From assembly GCA_002794785.1 (NCBI GenBank), contig NBBA01000023.1:124001-188000 (forward strand): 64,000 nucleotides of DNA. The letters run 5' to 3'. This document shows, piece after piece, positions 1 to 10,503 of the stretch. The position numbers and the translations under genes were made by a program. The stretch comes from Coniferiporia sulphurascens. Lineage: Eukaryota; Basidiomycota; Agaricomycetes; Hymenochaetales; Hymenochaetaceae. How positions within the stretch are numbered: the first letter of the stretch is position 1; every line of letters starts with the position of its first letter. The notes below the pieces were generated by a model. It was not told the origin of the DNA, searched no databases, and saw nothing but the letters and a program-made list of their open reading frames with translations.

Positions 1-2715
1 CCTCCCCCTACCCCAGCTGTGCCGCCATTACTCTTCTCTGAGCTCACAGGCGCACTGGCCGATACCTCCAACTTGTTGGCTCCAGGCCCCTCAGGTATTG
101 GGTATCACCCCCTGAAATGGGTGGTAGATGCCTACCCGAATGAGGTATTGATGCTTTTCAACGACTGCCTGCAACTGGGCCACCACCCAGCCTGCTGGCA
201 GACGGCAAAAGTCGTAATGCTATGGAAGCCGAACAAGAAGGACCCATTCTCCCCCTGGTCCTATCGCCCCATTACCCTCGAGGAGACCTTGGGCAAGTTA
301 CTCGAGAAAATGATCGCTAACCGGCTCCAGTACCTCGCAAACACGAGGAACTGGCTGCCACCAAACCAGTATGGAGGACGTCAGGGCCACTCGGTATATG
401 ACACTGCCCAGCACCTTTTACAGATCGTCAAAGGCACACAAGCAAAAGGTCTCATATGCTCTATTCTAGTGGTAGACATCCAGGGCTTTTTCAACTCCAT
501 GCACCCAAGACGACTCCACCATCAGCTTTTGGAGATGGGATGCCCGCCAGACATGGCGGATTGGTGTCTCTCCTTCATGATGAACAGGGAAGTGGCTGTC
601 TCATTCAACGGCACAACCCTACCAATGGCACCAAAACCCGATCTCGGCACACCACAAGGGTCCCCAGTCTCACCAATCCTTTCGACAATTTTTGCAGGCA
701 TCATAATGCAGTGCTTTCAACAGTGTGGCTCCCAACTGCTAGCATATGTCGACAATCACCTCATCGCCTGCATGGGCACCTCGGTAACAGCTAACTGCCG
801 ATCCCTTGCACAGGCTTACCAACAACTCGACCTCCTCTTTCGTCAAATCGGTCTCAACATCAAGCCAGCAAAGACGGAGGCCCTCCATTTTCACCCACCC
901 AGGCAGAGAACTGGCTACCACCACTGGGACACCACTGGGATCCAAATCGACGCCACAACCCTGGTCCGACCCACCAACCCCCTGCACTGGCTCGGGATTT
1001 GGTGGGATGTGGGCCTCACCTTCAAACCCCATGTGGAACACATGCGTTCCAAGGGACTATCAACACTGGCAGCCCTCCGCATTCTTGGCAACACCGAGAG
1101 GGGCCTCTCAGCCATCCACCTCCACCGACTCTACACCGCCTGTGTGTGCACCGTCCTATCCTGGGGCACACTGGTATGGTACCATGGACATCGACAAAAA
1201 ACCCTAGTCAACTGACTACAGGCCATGCAGAATACTGCTTGCTGTTGGATTCTGGGCATCTACAAGGGCGCGTCTCCTCATTCCACAAATTTCCTTTGTT
1301 CCACTCCTCCCTTCTTTGCTTACTTTGAGTATTTAAAAACCACACATGCCTTGCATCTCTGGCGCACCCCCCACCACGTAGGGCAGAAAAAGTTCAATCC
1401 TAATGCTAAAACCCCTTTTTCACTTTCGTTGCAGGTCCGCATCCCTCGAGTCCAACGGATCCCAGCGTACATGCACCCCCCCTGGACAGACCCCCTTGCC
1501 TTCAGTAATGGGCGCATCGTCTTCTCAGTCCCAAGGCAGCCTGTCTCTGCGAACCTACACAAACACCACATAGCCCAGGCCAGGATATGCTGCACCAACA
1601 CCTCACTGCAGGTTTTTACAGATGGCTCACACATCGGTAACACCTCAGGATCAGCCATCTGTGGCATGAAGGGGACACTTCACATCTGCTCCCTCAGGCT
1701 CGCCTCTCCCACTTGCACCACAGCAACAGACGCCGAGATTTTCTCACTGGCGACTGCCCCAGGCTGGGCGGCAAGACGACTTCACCACCTACTGCCAGAC
1801 GTCCGAGAGATCTTCTTCCTCTCGGATTCCCTGACGGCACTTGGCCTTTTCCGCACCTGGCCCTCCACCTCGGGAGCACAGCTCCTCCCCCTCTGGAAGG
1901 CAGGAGTCGAGACCCTACTCGACTTGTTTCCGAATCTAACGGTTCATTTCCAATGGTGCCTGGGCCATGAGGACATCCCTGGGAATGAATGGGCGGACTC
2001 TGAGGCGAAGCTAGCAACCGAGCTTCCTCCATCTTCCCTTGCCCCCTCTATCTCCGCACTGAAGGAAGTGGCGACACGCACACTCAGCGAACGCTGGTCC
2101 CTCCAACTGGCCCGCCCCCTCGCCTCTACTACCGACAAATACTTGGCGGTAACAGGGCCCCCCACACAACAACCAAAAAAGCTCATCACTATCTCAGTCG
2201 ACCACCCTCGCTCAGAACTCACTGCGGTAGCGCAGGTCCTCTGCCGCGCTGGTCCCTATGGGGGCTACTGGCTGAGCTTCGACTCAGCCTACCAGCACAG
2301 ACACAGCCTGATCTCTCACTGCAGGTGGCACAACCACCCACCCTGGCCAGCACAGTCAACCTCCCATATCCTCGGCAGATGTGAAACCTTCCAGCCTTGG
2401 ATACTGTGTGTTTGGCCCAAGAGCGACCCCCTCCCTGTCCACCATACCGAATGGGTGGACGAAAACCACCTTCTGGTCTTAAGGCGCTGGCTATGCCTTA
2501 CAGGCCACCTCAACTGGATGTCTAACCGCACAGCTGGGGCGATTCGCCTTGCCTTTGCGGCTATGGACTTGGACGGACTCCCCACAGACAACAACCTCGA
2601 CTTGGATACCCTCAGGGGCTACATGTGCAGGTTGCTGGGACCCAGGACTCAGGACACGGACCCGGCCCTTTTGGAGCTCTCAGGTACGCTCCCCCCATTT
2701 CCCTCTGACTTGTGA
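1..2715 (+). pseudogene. LINE ORF2 fragment: RT and RNase H (A1)
   Basis: One reading frame runs from base 1 to the stop at 2713, broken once by TGA at 1213-1215 where other copies have an Arg codon (CGA to TGA). The RT core runs from KKDPFSP through the GTPQGSPVSPILS block. The catalytic YxDD box reads YVDN near 748-759, so polymerase activity is probably lost. RNase H follows from about 1610: TDGS, the AE pair, SDSLTAL, and GHEDIPGNEWAD supply the acidic and His residues. A C-terminal CX2HX11HX4C motif (about 2318-2380) resembles the zinc-binding region after RNase H in related LINEs. The ORF2 N-terminus and endonuclease lie outside the window. Confidence 0.9.
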
Positions 2716-2970
2716 CTGCCCTTCGGATCCCCCATCAGTTTCTTCTATGGCAATCGCAGCCACTCCTTTCCGATTCTAAGGGACTCATTTTTCCTGACCT
2801 CGTTTTAACTTGCTTGGGTTCTTTGTAGTTGCAATATGTATTCCTCCCTCCTCCCCTCCCTGATTTATCCCTAATAGGGCGTGTAAGTACACTAGGCCTC
2901 CCCAGAGGCACGCGCCCCGCCCAGTTTCACTCGATGAGTGATGACGGGCGCCTCAGTAGTTAGGTAGTTT

Positions 2971-3000
2971 ACAGGCGGCCCCTACGGGGCTGCAGGTGTA
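2971..3000 (+). other. 3' terminal stem-loop of subfamily A
   Basis: Eight-pair hairpin with stem GCGGCCCC / GGGGCTGC and loop TAC, followed by a conserved stretch and the tail. The same stem in A2 reads GGGGCCGC, restoring a Watson-Crick pair. The position matches the C-run/G-run hairpin of the other subfamilies. It is probably the RNA element recognised by the RT during target-primed reverse transcription; that role is inferred from LINE biology. Confidence 0.6.
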
Positions 3001-3045
3001 TTACAGAACACAGTAGGAATAATAAATTTAAAAAAAAAAAAAAAA

Positions 3046-4070
3046 CTAGTCAAGAGGGAAGGGAGGGAGCATACCTGAAAGCTCCAAGAGGGCTGGGTCC
3101 GAGTCCTGGGTTCAGGGTCTGAGCATACAACACATGTAGTCCCGTAGGAGGTCCAGGTCCATATCCTCATTGGTTGGGTGGCCATTGAGGTCCATCACTG
3201 CAAACGCTAGTCAGATGGCTCCTGAGGTCCAGTTGGAAAGGCAGTTTAGGTGCCCCGTCAGCCTGAGCCAACGACGCAGAACCAGGAGGCGGTTTTCGTC
3301 AGCCCACTCTGAGTGGTGGGCTGGAAGGGGGTCCCTAGGAGGCCATACATGTCGTATCCAGGGTTGGAAAGTGCTACAGCCGCCTAGGATGTGGGTGGTC
3401 GACTGCACGGGCCATGGGGGATGGTTGTGCCACCTGCAGTGCGAGATCAAACCATGTCTGCGTTGGTAGGTTGAGTCAAAGCTCAGCCAGTATCCCCCAT
3501 AGGGACCGGTGCAACAGAGGACTTGAGCGACTGCTGATAGCTCGCTCCAGGGGTGGTCTGCTGAGTGCATGAGCAGCTTTCTCAGGCAGCATGTGGGAGG
3601 GCCCTGTACTGCCAAGTATTTGTTGGCAGTGGAGGCAAGGGGGCGGGCTAGTGTGAGGGTCCACCTGTCCATGAGGGTGTGGATGGTGACCTCTTTGAGT
3701 GTGGAGGTGGAGGGTTTAAGGTCAGATGGGGGGAGCTCCGTAGCTAGCTTCGCTTCCGCATCAGCCCATTCGTTTCCGGGGATGTCTGAGTGGCCGGGGC
3801 ACCATATGAAGTGAATGGTGATCTGTGGGTACAAATCCAGCAGAGTCTCCACACCTGCTTTCCAGATGTGGAGGAGATGGGTGCCAGGGGCGGTGGCCCA
3901 TGTGCAGGAAAGGTGGAGGGCAGTCAGTGAATCAGATAGGAAGAATATATCTGATGCAACACGCAGTTGAGCCAGGAGGCGGCATGCTGCCCAGCCTGGG
4001 GCCGTGGCAAGGGAGAATTCCTTGGCGTCTGTGGCTGTGGCGCAGGTAGGGGACTCCAGTCGTCATGACC
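3046..4070 (-). pseudogene. RNase H C-terminal part of ORF2 (B1)
   Basis: Reading leftward, it encodes the SDSLTAL-type block, the GHSDIPGNEWAD motif, the ADKYLAV-type linker, the GPYGGYWLSFDS segment, the HCRWHNHPPWP zinc motif and the conserved C-terminus LLELSG...PPF. The stop is TAG at 3046-3048. Premature stops or frame changes lie near 3200 and 3850. The N-terminal half of the domain continues at 6235 beyond insertion A2. Confidence 0.85.
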
Positions 4071-5320
4071 ATCCTTCTTGTCCTCTTACCACCACCATCT
4101 CACCTTCGCTCTGGGGTCGTCTCTGGTCAGTCGCAGCAACCCGTGCTCTGCTCTGGTATACTACTGGGGCGCCATGAGAGAAGGCATCTGACTGTGCACC
4201 TTTTATAAAGGAGCGCTGCTCACTGGTCATCGAGGCGCTGTAGTGGCGTCACTGGATGGCGCGAAAGGGGCTTAACGGCTCACCAGAGGGTATGCAACCC
4301 ATCGAAAACGTTGCAATGGGGGGGGTGACTCGGTGAGGATGATCCTTCTTCACGTCTGCGCTGACCTTCTTGAGGCAGTGTGCTTGCTGGTCCACCTTTC
4401 GGCAGCGCAAGGGTGCGTATGCCTGCCAGTCGGGGGGGGACACAACATTAACGTCCCTATGGGAGGGCGGAAACCCCCTGCCCATCCAGCAGTCGGCTTC
4501 AGTTGGGAAACCTCGGGTTCATGGAAACTCGGATCTGGGGCCGCATAGTCCTCGGCATAGACTAATCAAAGAACTGCTGTCCCCAAATCCTGAGAGGGTG
4601 TCTGATGACGGCATTGGATGCTATAAGGACATAGGGGTCTCATAACACATGGCGTTGTTGGTGATAACCAGCCAATGCGAGAGCAACAGGCCACCACGGG
4701 CCCCCAGGGGAGATTGCAGGCCCCTACTCGCGAACCCTTCACTGGGAACGACGGGAGGTGGTCAGTGCTCCACTGGGGGTGGTTAGTCAAGCGGACTCCC
4801 TGGCAGCCTTGAAAGAGATAGGCTGGGGTCCAAGCCTCTGGCAACACAGAGACTTGTGTACACTGCGGATCCGGAAGCGGGACTCCGTCATGAGTATTCC
4901 CCAGGGTTTACCCTGGGCTCCGAAGCGTGTGCATGGGAATGGGAAACTCACGTTGGGGTAACCTGACCTCTGAGCGGGCCGTAGCAGTGGGGGGTAGTTC
5001 CCTTCATTCGGCTTGAGAGGACTAAATCCTCTGTGGGTTCAGGTGGGGGTAATTCCCATTTTGGGCTTAAGTTGATTCCTATGATCCAGCAGCACTCTAC
5101 AGTGGAAAGCAGGGCAAGGGAGGGAATGTGTAGGGTAGGGGGGGCATTCCAATGGGTGGAGTAGTGCCTATGGCGCCGCGACCTCCACTCGGGGTGTTCT
5201 CCTGGCGCAGCATGCCGTAGAGGACAGTGTGTCATGTGTAAGGCCTTTGTCCTGGGGGCAGCGATGTCACGAGGAAGGTGTATACGTAGTGATGGGTCCC
5301 GCAAGGGCGCCCTTAATCGT
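4071..5320 (+). other. Noncoding 5' module (copy in A2)
   Basis: Begins ATCCTTCTTGTCC then CTTACCACCACCATC, and ends near GCAAGGGCGCCCTTAATCG. Reading frames are short and not conserved against the copies at 49571-50828 and 41125-42574, so a noncoding or structured RNA is more likely than a gene. Several blocks are well kept between copies, for example AGAGGACTAAATCCTC near 5017 and GGGGTAATTCCCATT near 5046. I recognise no known RNA family in it. Confidence 0.65.
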
Positions 5321-5903
5321 GGACAAGTACCTGGTGGTAACAGGGCCCCCCACACGACGACCAAGAAAGCTCATAACAATCTCGGTCGACCACCCTCGAG
5401 TGGAACTCACTGCGGTGGCGCAGGTCCTCTGCCGTGCCGGTCCCTACAGGGGCTACTGGCTGAGCTTCGACTCAGCCTACTGGCACAGACATGGCTTAAT
5501 CTCCCACTGCAGGTGGCACAACCACCCACCCTGGCCAGCACAGTCAACCTCCCATATCCTCGGCAGATGCAAAACTTTCCAGCCATGGATATGCTGTGTC
5601 TGGCCCAAGAGCAACCCCCTCCCTGTCCACCACACTGAATGGGTGGACGAAAACCACCTTCTGGTCTTAAGGCGCTAGCTACGCCTTACAGGCCACCTCA
5701 ACTGGATGTCTAACTGCACAGCTGGGGCGATTCACCTTGCCTTTGCGGCTATGGACTTGGACGGACTCCCCACAGACAACAACCTCGACTTGGATACCCT
5801 CAGGGGCTACATGTGCAGGTTGCTGGGACCCAGGACTCAGGACACGGACCCGGCCCTTTTGGAGCTCTCAGGTACGCTCCCCCCATTTCCCTCTGACTTG
5901 TGA
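5321..5903 (+). pseudogene. RNase H C-terminal remnant (A2)
   Basis: Starts at the DKYL-type linker after the RNase H catalytic core and carries the GPYRGYWLSFDSAY segment, the HCRWHNHPPWP zinc motif and the subfamily A C-terminus to the stop at 5901. One in-frame TAG at 5676-5678 replaces a Trp codon present in A1. No catalytic residues are included, so it cannot encode an enzyme. The 3' UTR and stem-loop that follow are almost identical to those of A1. Confidence 0.88.
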
Positions 5904-6234
5904 CTGCCCTTCGGATCCCCCATCAGTTTCTTCTATGGCAATCGCAGCCACTCCTTTCCGCTTCTAAGGGACTCTCCTTTCCTGACCGTGCTTTGACTCG
6001 TTCGGGTTCTCTGTAGTCGCGATATGTATACCTCCCTCTCCCCCTCCCCTATTTATCCCTAATAGGGCGCATAAGCACACTAGGCCTCCTCGGAGGCATG
6101 CGCCCCGCCCAGTTTCACTTGATGAGCGATGACGGGCGCCTCAGTAGTTAGGTAGTTTACAGGCGGCCCCTACGGGGCCGCAGGTGTATTACATAGTGCA
6201 GTAGGAATAATAAATTTAAAAAAAAAAAAAAAAA

Positions 6235-6528
6235 GTCGTCATGACCCGAGGCGGGTGGTGCCCAGCATGGTGCAGATGGCCGAACCCAACTTATTGTCTA
6301 TGTGGGAGCCATCCGTGAATACCTGGATGTGTGTTGTGGGGCCGAGGGCTCTTGCTGCGCTTGCGAATTGTTTTTGTGTGTCGGAGCTGACCGGAGTGAT
6401 GGGGGTGGTGAAAAGAACTCGGCCGTTGGTGAAAGCCAGGGGGTCCGTCCAAGGGGGATGCATGTATGCTGGGACCTGTTGAACCCTGGGGGCTCAGACC
6501 TGCAGAGAAAGTGAAAAAGGTCTGTTAG
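6235..6528 (-). pseudogene. RNase H N-terminal part (B1)
   Basis: Continuation of B1 beyond insertion A2. Reading leftward it encodes the linker HPPWTDPLAFTNGRV and the first RNase H strand with the catalytic TDGSHID. A TGA stop lies in the RLES segment just before the A2 insertion site. The RT frame changes near 6560, where this copy lacks one base in a G run compared with other copies. Confidence 0.85.
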
Positions 6529-7971
6529 CTACGTTTTTAAATAATTTTTGGCCAATAGAGTGGGGGTGCGCCATAGTCGCAGAGAATGGGTGGTCCTTAT
6601 ATACTCGAAGTAAAAAGGAAGGGGGGGGACAGAGCAAAGGAAATTAGTGGAGTGGGGGGAGGTGCCTTTAAAGACGCCCAATATCCACCGACAGGCCATG
6701 TTTTGCACAGTCTGGAGGCGGTTTACCAAGGTTTTTTGGCAGCAGCCATGGTACCATACCGGCACGCCCCATGACAGGACTGAGTGGACGCAGGAGGTGT
6801 ACAGGCGGCGGAGGAGGAGGACCAAGATGCCATGTTGGGTGTTGCCCAGGATGCGGAGGGTGGTGAGGGTGGAGAGCCCCTTGGAGCGCATTCGCTCGAC
6901 ATGAGGCTTGAAGGAAAGGCCTGGGTCCCACCAAATCCCCAACCATCGGAGTGGGATTGAGGGGCGGATCAGGGTGTCGGGGTCAACCTGGACGCCGGCC
7001 ATGTCCCAGCCGTCATAGCCGAGTTGTTGCCAAGGGGGGTGGAAGTGGAGGCACTCCGTCTTGGCCGCTTCGATGTTGAGACCGATGGTGCCGAAGAGGG
7101 TGTCGAGTTGTTGGTATGCATGGGCAAGAGTGCGGCAGTTGGATGCCACTGAGGTACCTATGCAGATTAGTAGATGGTCGTCAATGTATGCTAAGGCGGT
7201 GGTGCCGGCTTGGTGGAAGTGCCGGAGGACCACCCCTGCAAAGATTGTTGACAGGATGGGAGATGCCAGCGATCCTTGGGGGGTGCTGAAGTCAGGTTTG
7301 GGGGTGGTAGGGAGGGTGGTGCCATCGAAAGCGATAGCGACCTGCCGCCCCATCATGAAAGACAGACACCAGTCGGCCATGTCTGGCGTGCAACCGAGGT
7401 CCAACAGCTGTCGGTGGAGGAGTTGGGGGTGCACTGAGTCGAAGAAACCCTGAATGTCGACTGCTAGGACCGAGCAGACGAGGCCTTCTGAGTGGGCACG
7501 CTCCGCAATCTGTAAAAGGTGTTGGGCAGCATCATAGACCGAATGTCCTTGACGCCCCCTGTACTGGTTCGGTGGCAGCCAGTCCCTCGTGTTCGCAAGG
7601 TACTCCAGCCAGTTAGCGATTATCTTTTTGAGGAGTTTCCCTAGGGTCTCCTTGAGAGTAATGGGCTGGTATGAACGCAGCAAGAAGGGGTCTTTCTTGT
7701 TGGGCTTCCGGAGCATCACCACTTTTGCTGCCCGCCAGCACTCCAGGTGGTGTCCCAGGCGCAAGCAGTCGTTGAAAAGCGAGAGAATCTTGTCGGGGTA
7801 AGCGTCCATGACCCATTTCAGGGGGTGGTAACCTATTCCTGAGAGGCCCAGTGCCGACAAGTTGGAGGTGTCGGACAGTGCCCCTGTAAGCTTGGTGAGG
7901 AGAAGTGGCAGGGCAGCTGGTTGGCATGGTGGCAGCGGGGTGTTGGCCTCTGCCAGGGTTGGGGGGGGCAT
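6529..7971 (-). pseudogene. Reverse transcriptase domain of ORF2 (B1)
   Basis: 480 codons open on the minus strand, covering the whole RT core. Visible blocks in order: NKKDPFL, SYQPITLKETLGK, WLPPNQYRGRQGHSVYDA, the first catalytic Asp in AVDIQGFFDSVHP, STPQGSLASPILS, and YIDDH with both catalytic aspartates. The thumb continues to LRWLGIWWDPGLSFKPHVERMRS-type sequence and WILGVFKG. This is one of the few copies with an intact YxDD box. The frame ends in a shifted tail (AKNYLKT) at a lost base near 6560. The copy is dead because of that shift, stops in the endonuclease and insertions in ORF1 and RNase H. Confidence 0.88.
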
Positions 7972-9219
7972 GAAGAAGGTTTCTCGAAATAGCTCACCTT
8001 TCTCGTCGTCCGTTTGGGTGAAGGATCCATCTTGTCATTTCAGTGATGGGATGGGGGTGGGTCGGTTACCCAGGCCTCACTTGGCCCAGTTCCAGATGTT
8101 GGAGGCGTCCGCTTCCGATGCTTGTTCGGCATAGAACTGCCATTTGGCTGTCCTAACGCCACACTTAAAGGCACGTCGAGCTGCTGATCGCTGGAGGGGG
8201 GTGATGGCTGTCTGGATGGTGGAAAGGAGGGTCTTGCAGTGGGGTGACCACCATGGGACTTCCACTTTCAACAGCTTTGTGAGTTGGGTGAACGGCTGGA
8301 GGGCGGCGACCATAGAGTCGATGACCGCCTTGGCTTTGATGTCCAGGGTGTGGGTGTTGAGCCCTGGGAGTCGAAAGGCTGCTTCAAGGAGAGGGAAGGC
8401 GATGTCGGTCCATTCCTCCTTGTCAGCTGGTAGCAGCCAGCATGTCTTTAGGACAGGAGGGGGGGGCCGAAAGGGCAGTGACCAACGCAGGATGGTGTGG
8501 TCAGACAAAGGTGAGGTGTCGGAGGTAGCTGAATCTAAAATAGAGTCGGGGTTGACCATGGGTGGGGCCTAGATCATGTCAATGGGGCACTGATGACGAT
8601 TGCCGTTGGGCCACGAGTCAGAGTCGGGAAGGTGGGCAGGCGCCAGGCCATGCCCACAAAAGAAGTCATTGAGGGGTTGCACCCCCAAGTCATCTCGTCA
8701 TGGGACAGGGAATTCGGACCACATGTGGTGGCAACGGTTGAAGTCGCCCACCACAAGTAGAGTGGTGGCTAGTACCAAGGGGAGTGAGAAAAGGAAGGAC
8801 TCGCCTGGGTATTGTGGGGAGGCGTTTTGTCGGTCTGGGGGGTGCATGCCATAGTAGTTGCACACCCAGAGGGTGAGTTGGGATTGGACCTCCACCGTCA
8901 GTATGTCGGTGCCGGATGAGGCGGCTCTGAGAATCGACCATGAAGTAGGGGGGAGGGCTCTGGACACATACGTGACTACCCGAGGGCGGACCTCTGGTGG
9001 TAATACTGGTACATAGCCCAGGATGGTAGGGACATTGAGGACCGGGGTACCAGTCGGGTTGGTGAGCAAGGGTTGCAGTCCTATTTGATACCAGGGGGGT
9101 TCCTGAATAAGAATTAAGTGTGGGGGGGATGGGTCAGTTGTAAGGACAGGGATTAGGGAATGTATCGCCGCTAGTGAGTGGGCGGCATTCCACTGCAGGA
9201 TAGAGAGTGTCTCTATCAT
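7972..9219 (-). pseudogene. APE-type endonuclease and linker of ORF2 (B1)
   Basis: ORF2 starts with ATG at 9217-9219, overlapping the ORF1 stop as ATGA (9216-9219). The endonuclease shows QWNA, the metal-binding Glu in IQEPPWYQ, YYGMHPPD, VGDFNRC and a late SDHTILRW. It nicks target DNA to prime reverse transcription. In-frame stops occur near 8700 (CGA to TGA after FPVP) and near 8575 (Trp to TAG in the DMIW motif). The linker to the RT contains the conserved VPWWSPHCKTLL block. Confidence 0.85.
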
Positions 9220-9380
9220 ATTTCCTCCATTTGGTTGTCGATGGGGTTGGTGGCAAGGGCCTCTTCAATTTGGCAGTATCGCCTCTTCTTGGGGCAGGCC
9301 GGCAGGGTGGCTGGGTGGTTGCCTTTGCAGTTGTTGCAGAGGCGGGGGTGGGGGCATGTGTCGCCTTCAGGCACTGTGTC

Positions 9381-10503
9381 TATTACAATTTTCCTCTACC
9401 TTCCCTTATTGTGCTGACTCACTTCCTCTTCATCATCATCAGTCAGTGCAACTCCCCCATTTCTCTCCCTTACTCATCCTTATTTCGCCTTGTGCCATAA
9501 GACGCCATGATGATGCCTTATCGCACCATGATGATGTGCCTTGCTTACTGATACCCCTACTTGTATTACCAAGGCATTCCTTGGGTGTTAAGCTCAACGG
9601 TTACGCAGTGATTGACGTCGGGGCTTCCTGATCGTCGGAACTGATGGTACGGCAATGGGGCTTCCTAGATGTCGTAAGTCGAGGATGATTGTCGAGGGGC
9701 TTCCTGATCGACGATGTGGACGCGGTAGGCTTCTCGAGCAGAGTCGGGTTACGATGAAGCGACTGATTGCACAACGGTGCACAGTAGACTGGTGGTAGCA
9801 GATAATGGGCTTGTATGAACAAAGAGCACAAGCTTAGGGCTTGTGCTACTGAAGTTACATGCTTATATGCTACTCTATGTGTTTGCTACTGTAGCGACTT
9901 GGTTAGGTATGTTTACCAGACTATGGAAGGTCATGGAAACTCAAGGAATGCCTTGGTAATACAAGTACGGTGATCAGTAAGCAAAGCACGTCATGATGGT
10001 GCAATAAGGCGTCATCATGGCGTCTTATGGTGCAAGGCGAATAAGGATGAGTAAGGCAGGGAAATGGGGGAGTTGCGCTGACTGATGATGGCAAAGAGGA
10101 AATGAGTCAGCGCAGTAGGGAAAAGTAGAGGAAAATTGTAACATTGGGTTTCCATGACCTTCCATAGTCTGGTAAACTACCCTACACAGGCCGCTACTGT
10201 AGTAAACACATAGAGTAGCATATAAGCATGTAACTTCAGTAGCACAAGCCCTAAGCTTGTGCTCTTTGTTCATACAAGCCCATTATCTGCTACCACCAGT
10301 CTACTGTGTGCCATTGAGCCACTAGTCACTTCATTGTAACCCGACTCTGCTCAGAAGCCTACTGCGTCCACATCGTCGATCAGGAAGCCCCACTGACAAT
10401 CACCTTCGACTTACGACATTTAGGAAGCCCTGTTGTCATCACCATCAGCACTGACAATCAGGAAGCCCTGATGTCGATCACCATGTAACCGTTGAGCTTA
10501 ACA
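9381..10503 (+). mobile_element. Solo LTR, outer copy, interrupted by an inverted copy
   Basis: LTR of about 560 bp in two parts (9381-9585 and 10149-10503) flanked by the 5-bp TSD GTGTC. It starts TATTACAATTTTCC (the inner copy has TGTTACAATTTTCC) and ends GAGCTTAACA, so the ancestral ends were TG...CA. A TATA-like TATAAGC lies near 10221, followed by CCCTAAGCTTGTGCTCTTTG, which is also found in the LTR at 41965-42390. No internal retrotransposon sequence remains, as expected after LTR-LTR recombination. Confidence 0.85.
9586..10143 (-). mobile_element. Solo LTR, inner copy, opposite orientation
   Basis: 558-bp LTR with ends TGTTAAGCTC...ATTGTAACA read on the plus strand; it is the reverse complement of the outer LTR. 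It interrupts the outer copy with a perfect 5-bp TSD, TTGGG (9581-9585 and 10144-10148). Together the two make an A-B-A'-B' inverted structure that could fold into a long hairpin. Confidence 0.88.

Larger units (their letters stand above)
1..3045 (+). mobile_element. LINE A1 (subfamily A), 5' part outside window
   Basis: Non-LTR retrotransposon copy holding the RT 3' half, RNase H, 3' UTR and an A-rich tail (3022-3045). It ends against the C-terminal coding end of minus-strand LINE B1, which starts at 3046, so A1 inserted into B1. The left target duplication lies outside the window. Its 3' end differs from the commoner B/C/D type and matches copies A2 and A3. The last 900 codons carry one stop only, which makes it one of the better preserved copies here. 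Confidence 0.9.
4071..6234 (+). mobile_element. Chimeric element A2: 1.25-kb module fused to LINE-A 3' end
   Basis: 2164-bp insertion with a perfect 12-bp TSD, so both ends are exact. The first 1250 bp are a noncoding module with no LINE similarity beyond its first 30 bases. From 5321 the sequence becomes LINE subfamily A at the end of RNase H and runs to the tail (6219-6234). ORF1, endonuclease and RT are missing. The same module with the same two ends, but joined at another LINE position and to another subfamily, occurs in Z (49571-52322). Either a template-switch chimera or a nonautonomous deletion derivative would fit. Confidence 0.88.

Noticed and set aside
4600..4615. CTGATGA in the noncoding module as a hammerhead ribozyme core
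   Set aside because: The following GAAA and the closing stems of a hammerhead are not found at either 4600 or 50140; a self-cleaving element is not supported.
10458..10503. Extra C-terminal residues on B1 ORF1 reading into the LTR
   Set aside because: They come from the LTR end that happens to be in frame; the true C-terminus continues at 9380-9216.
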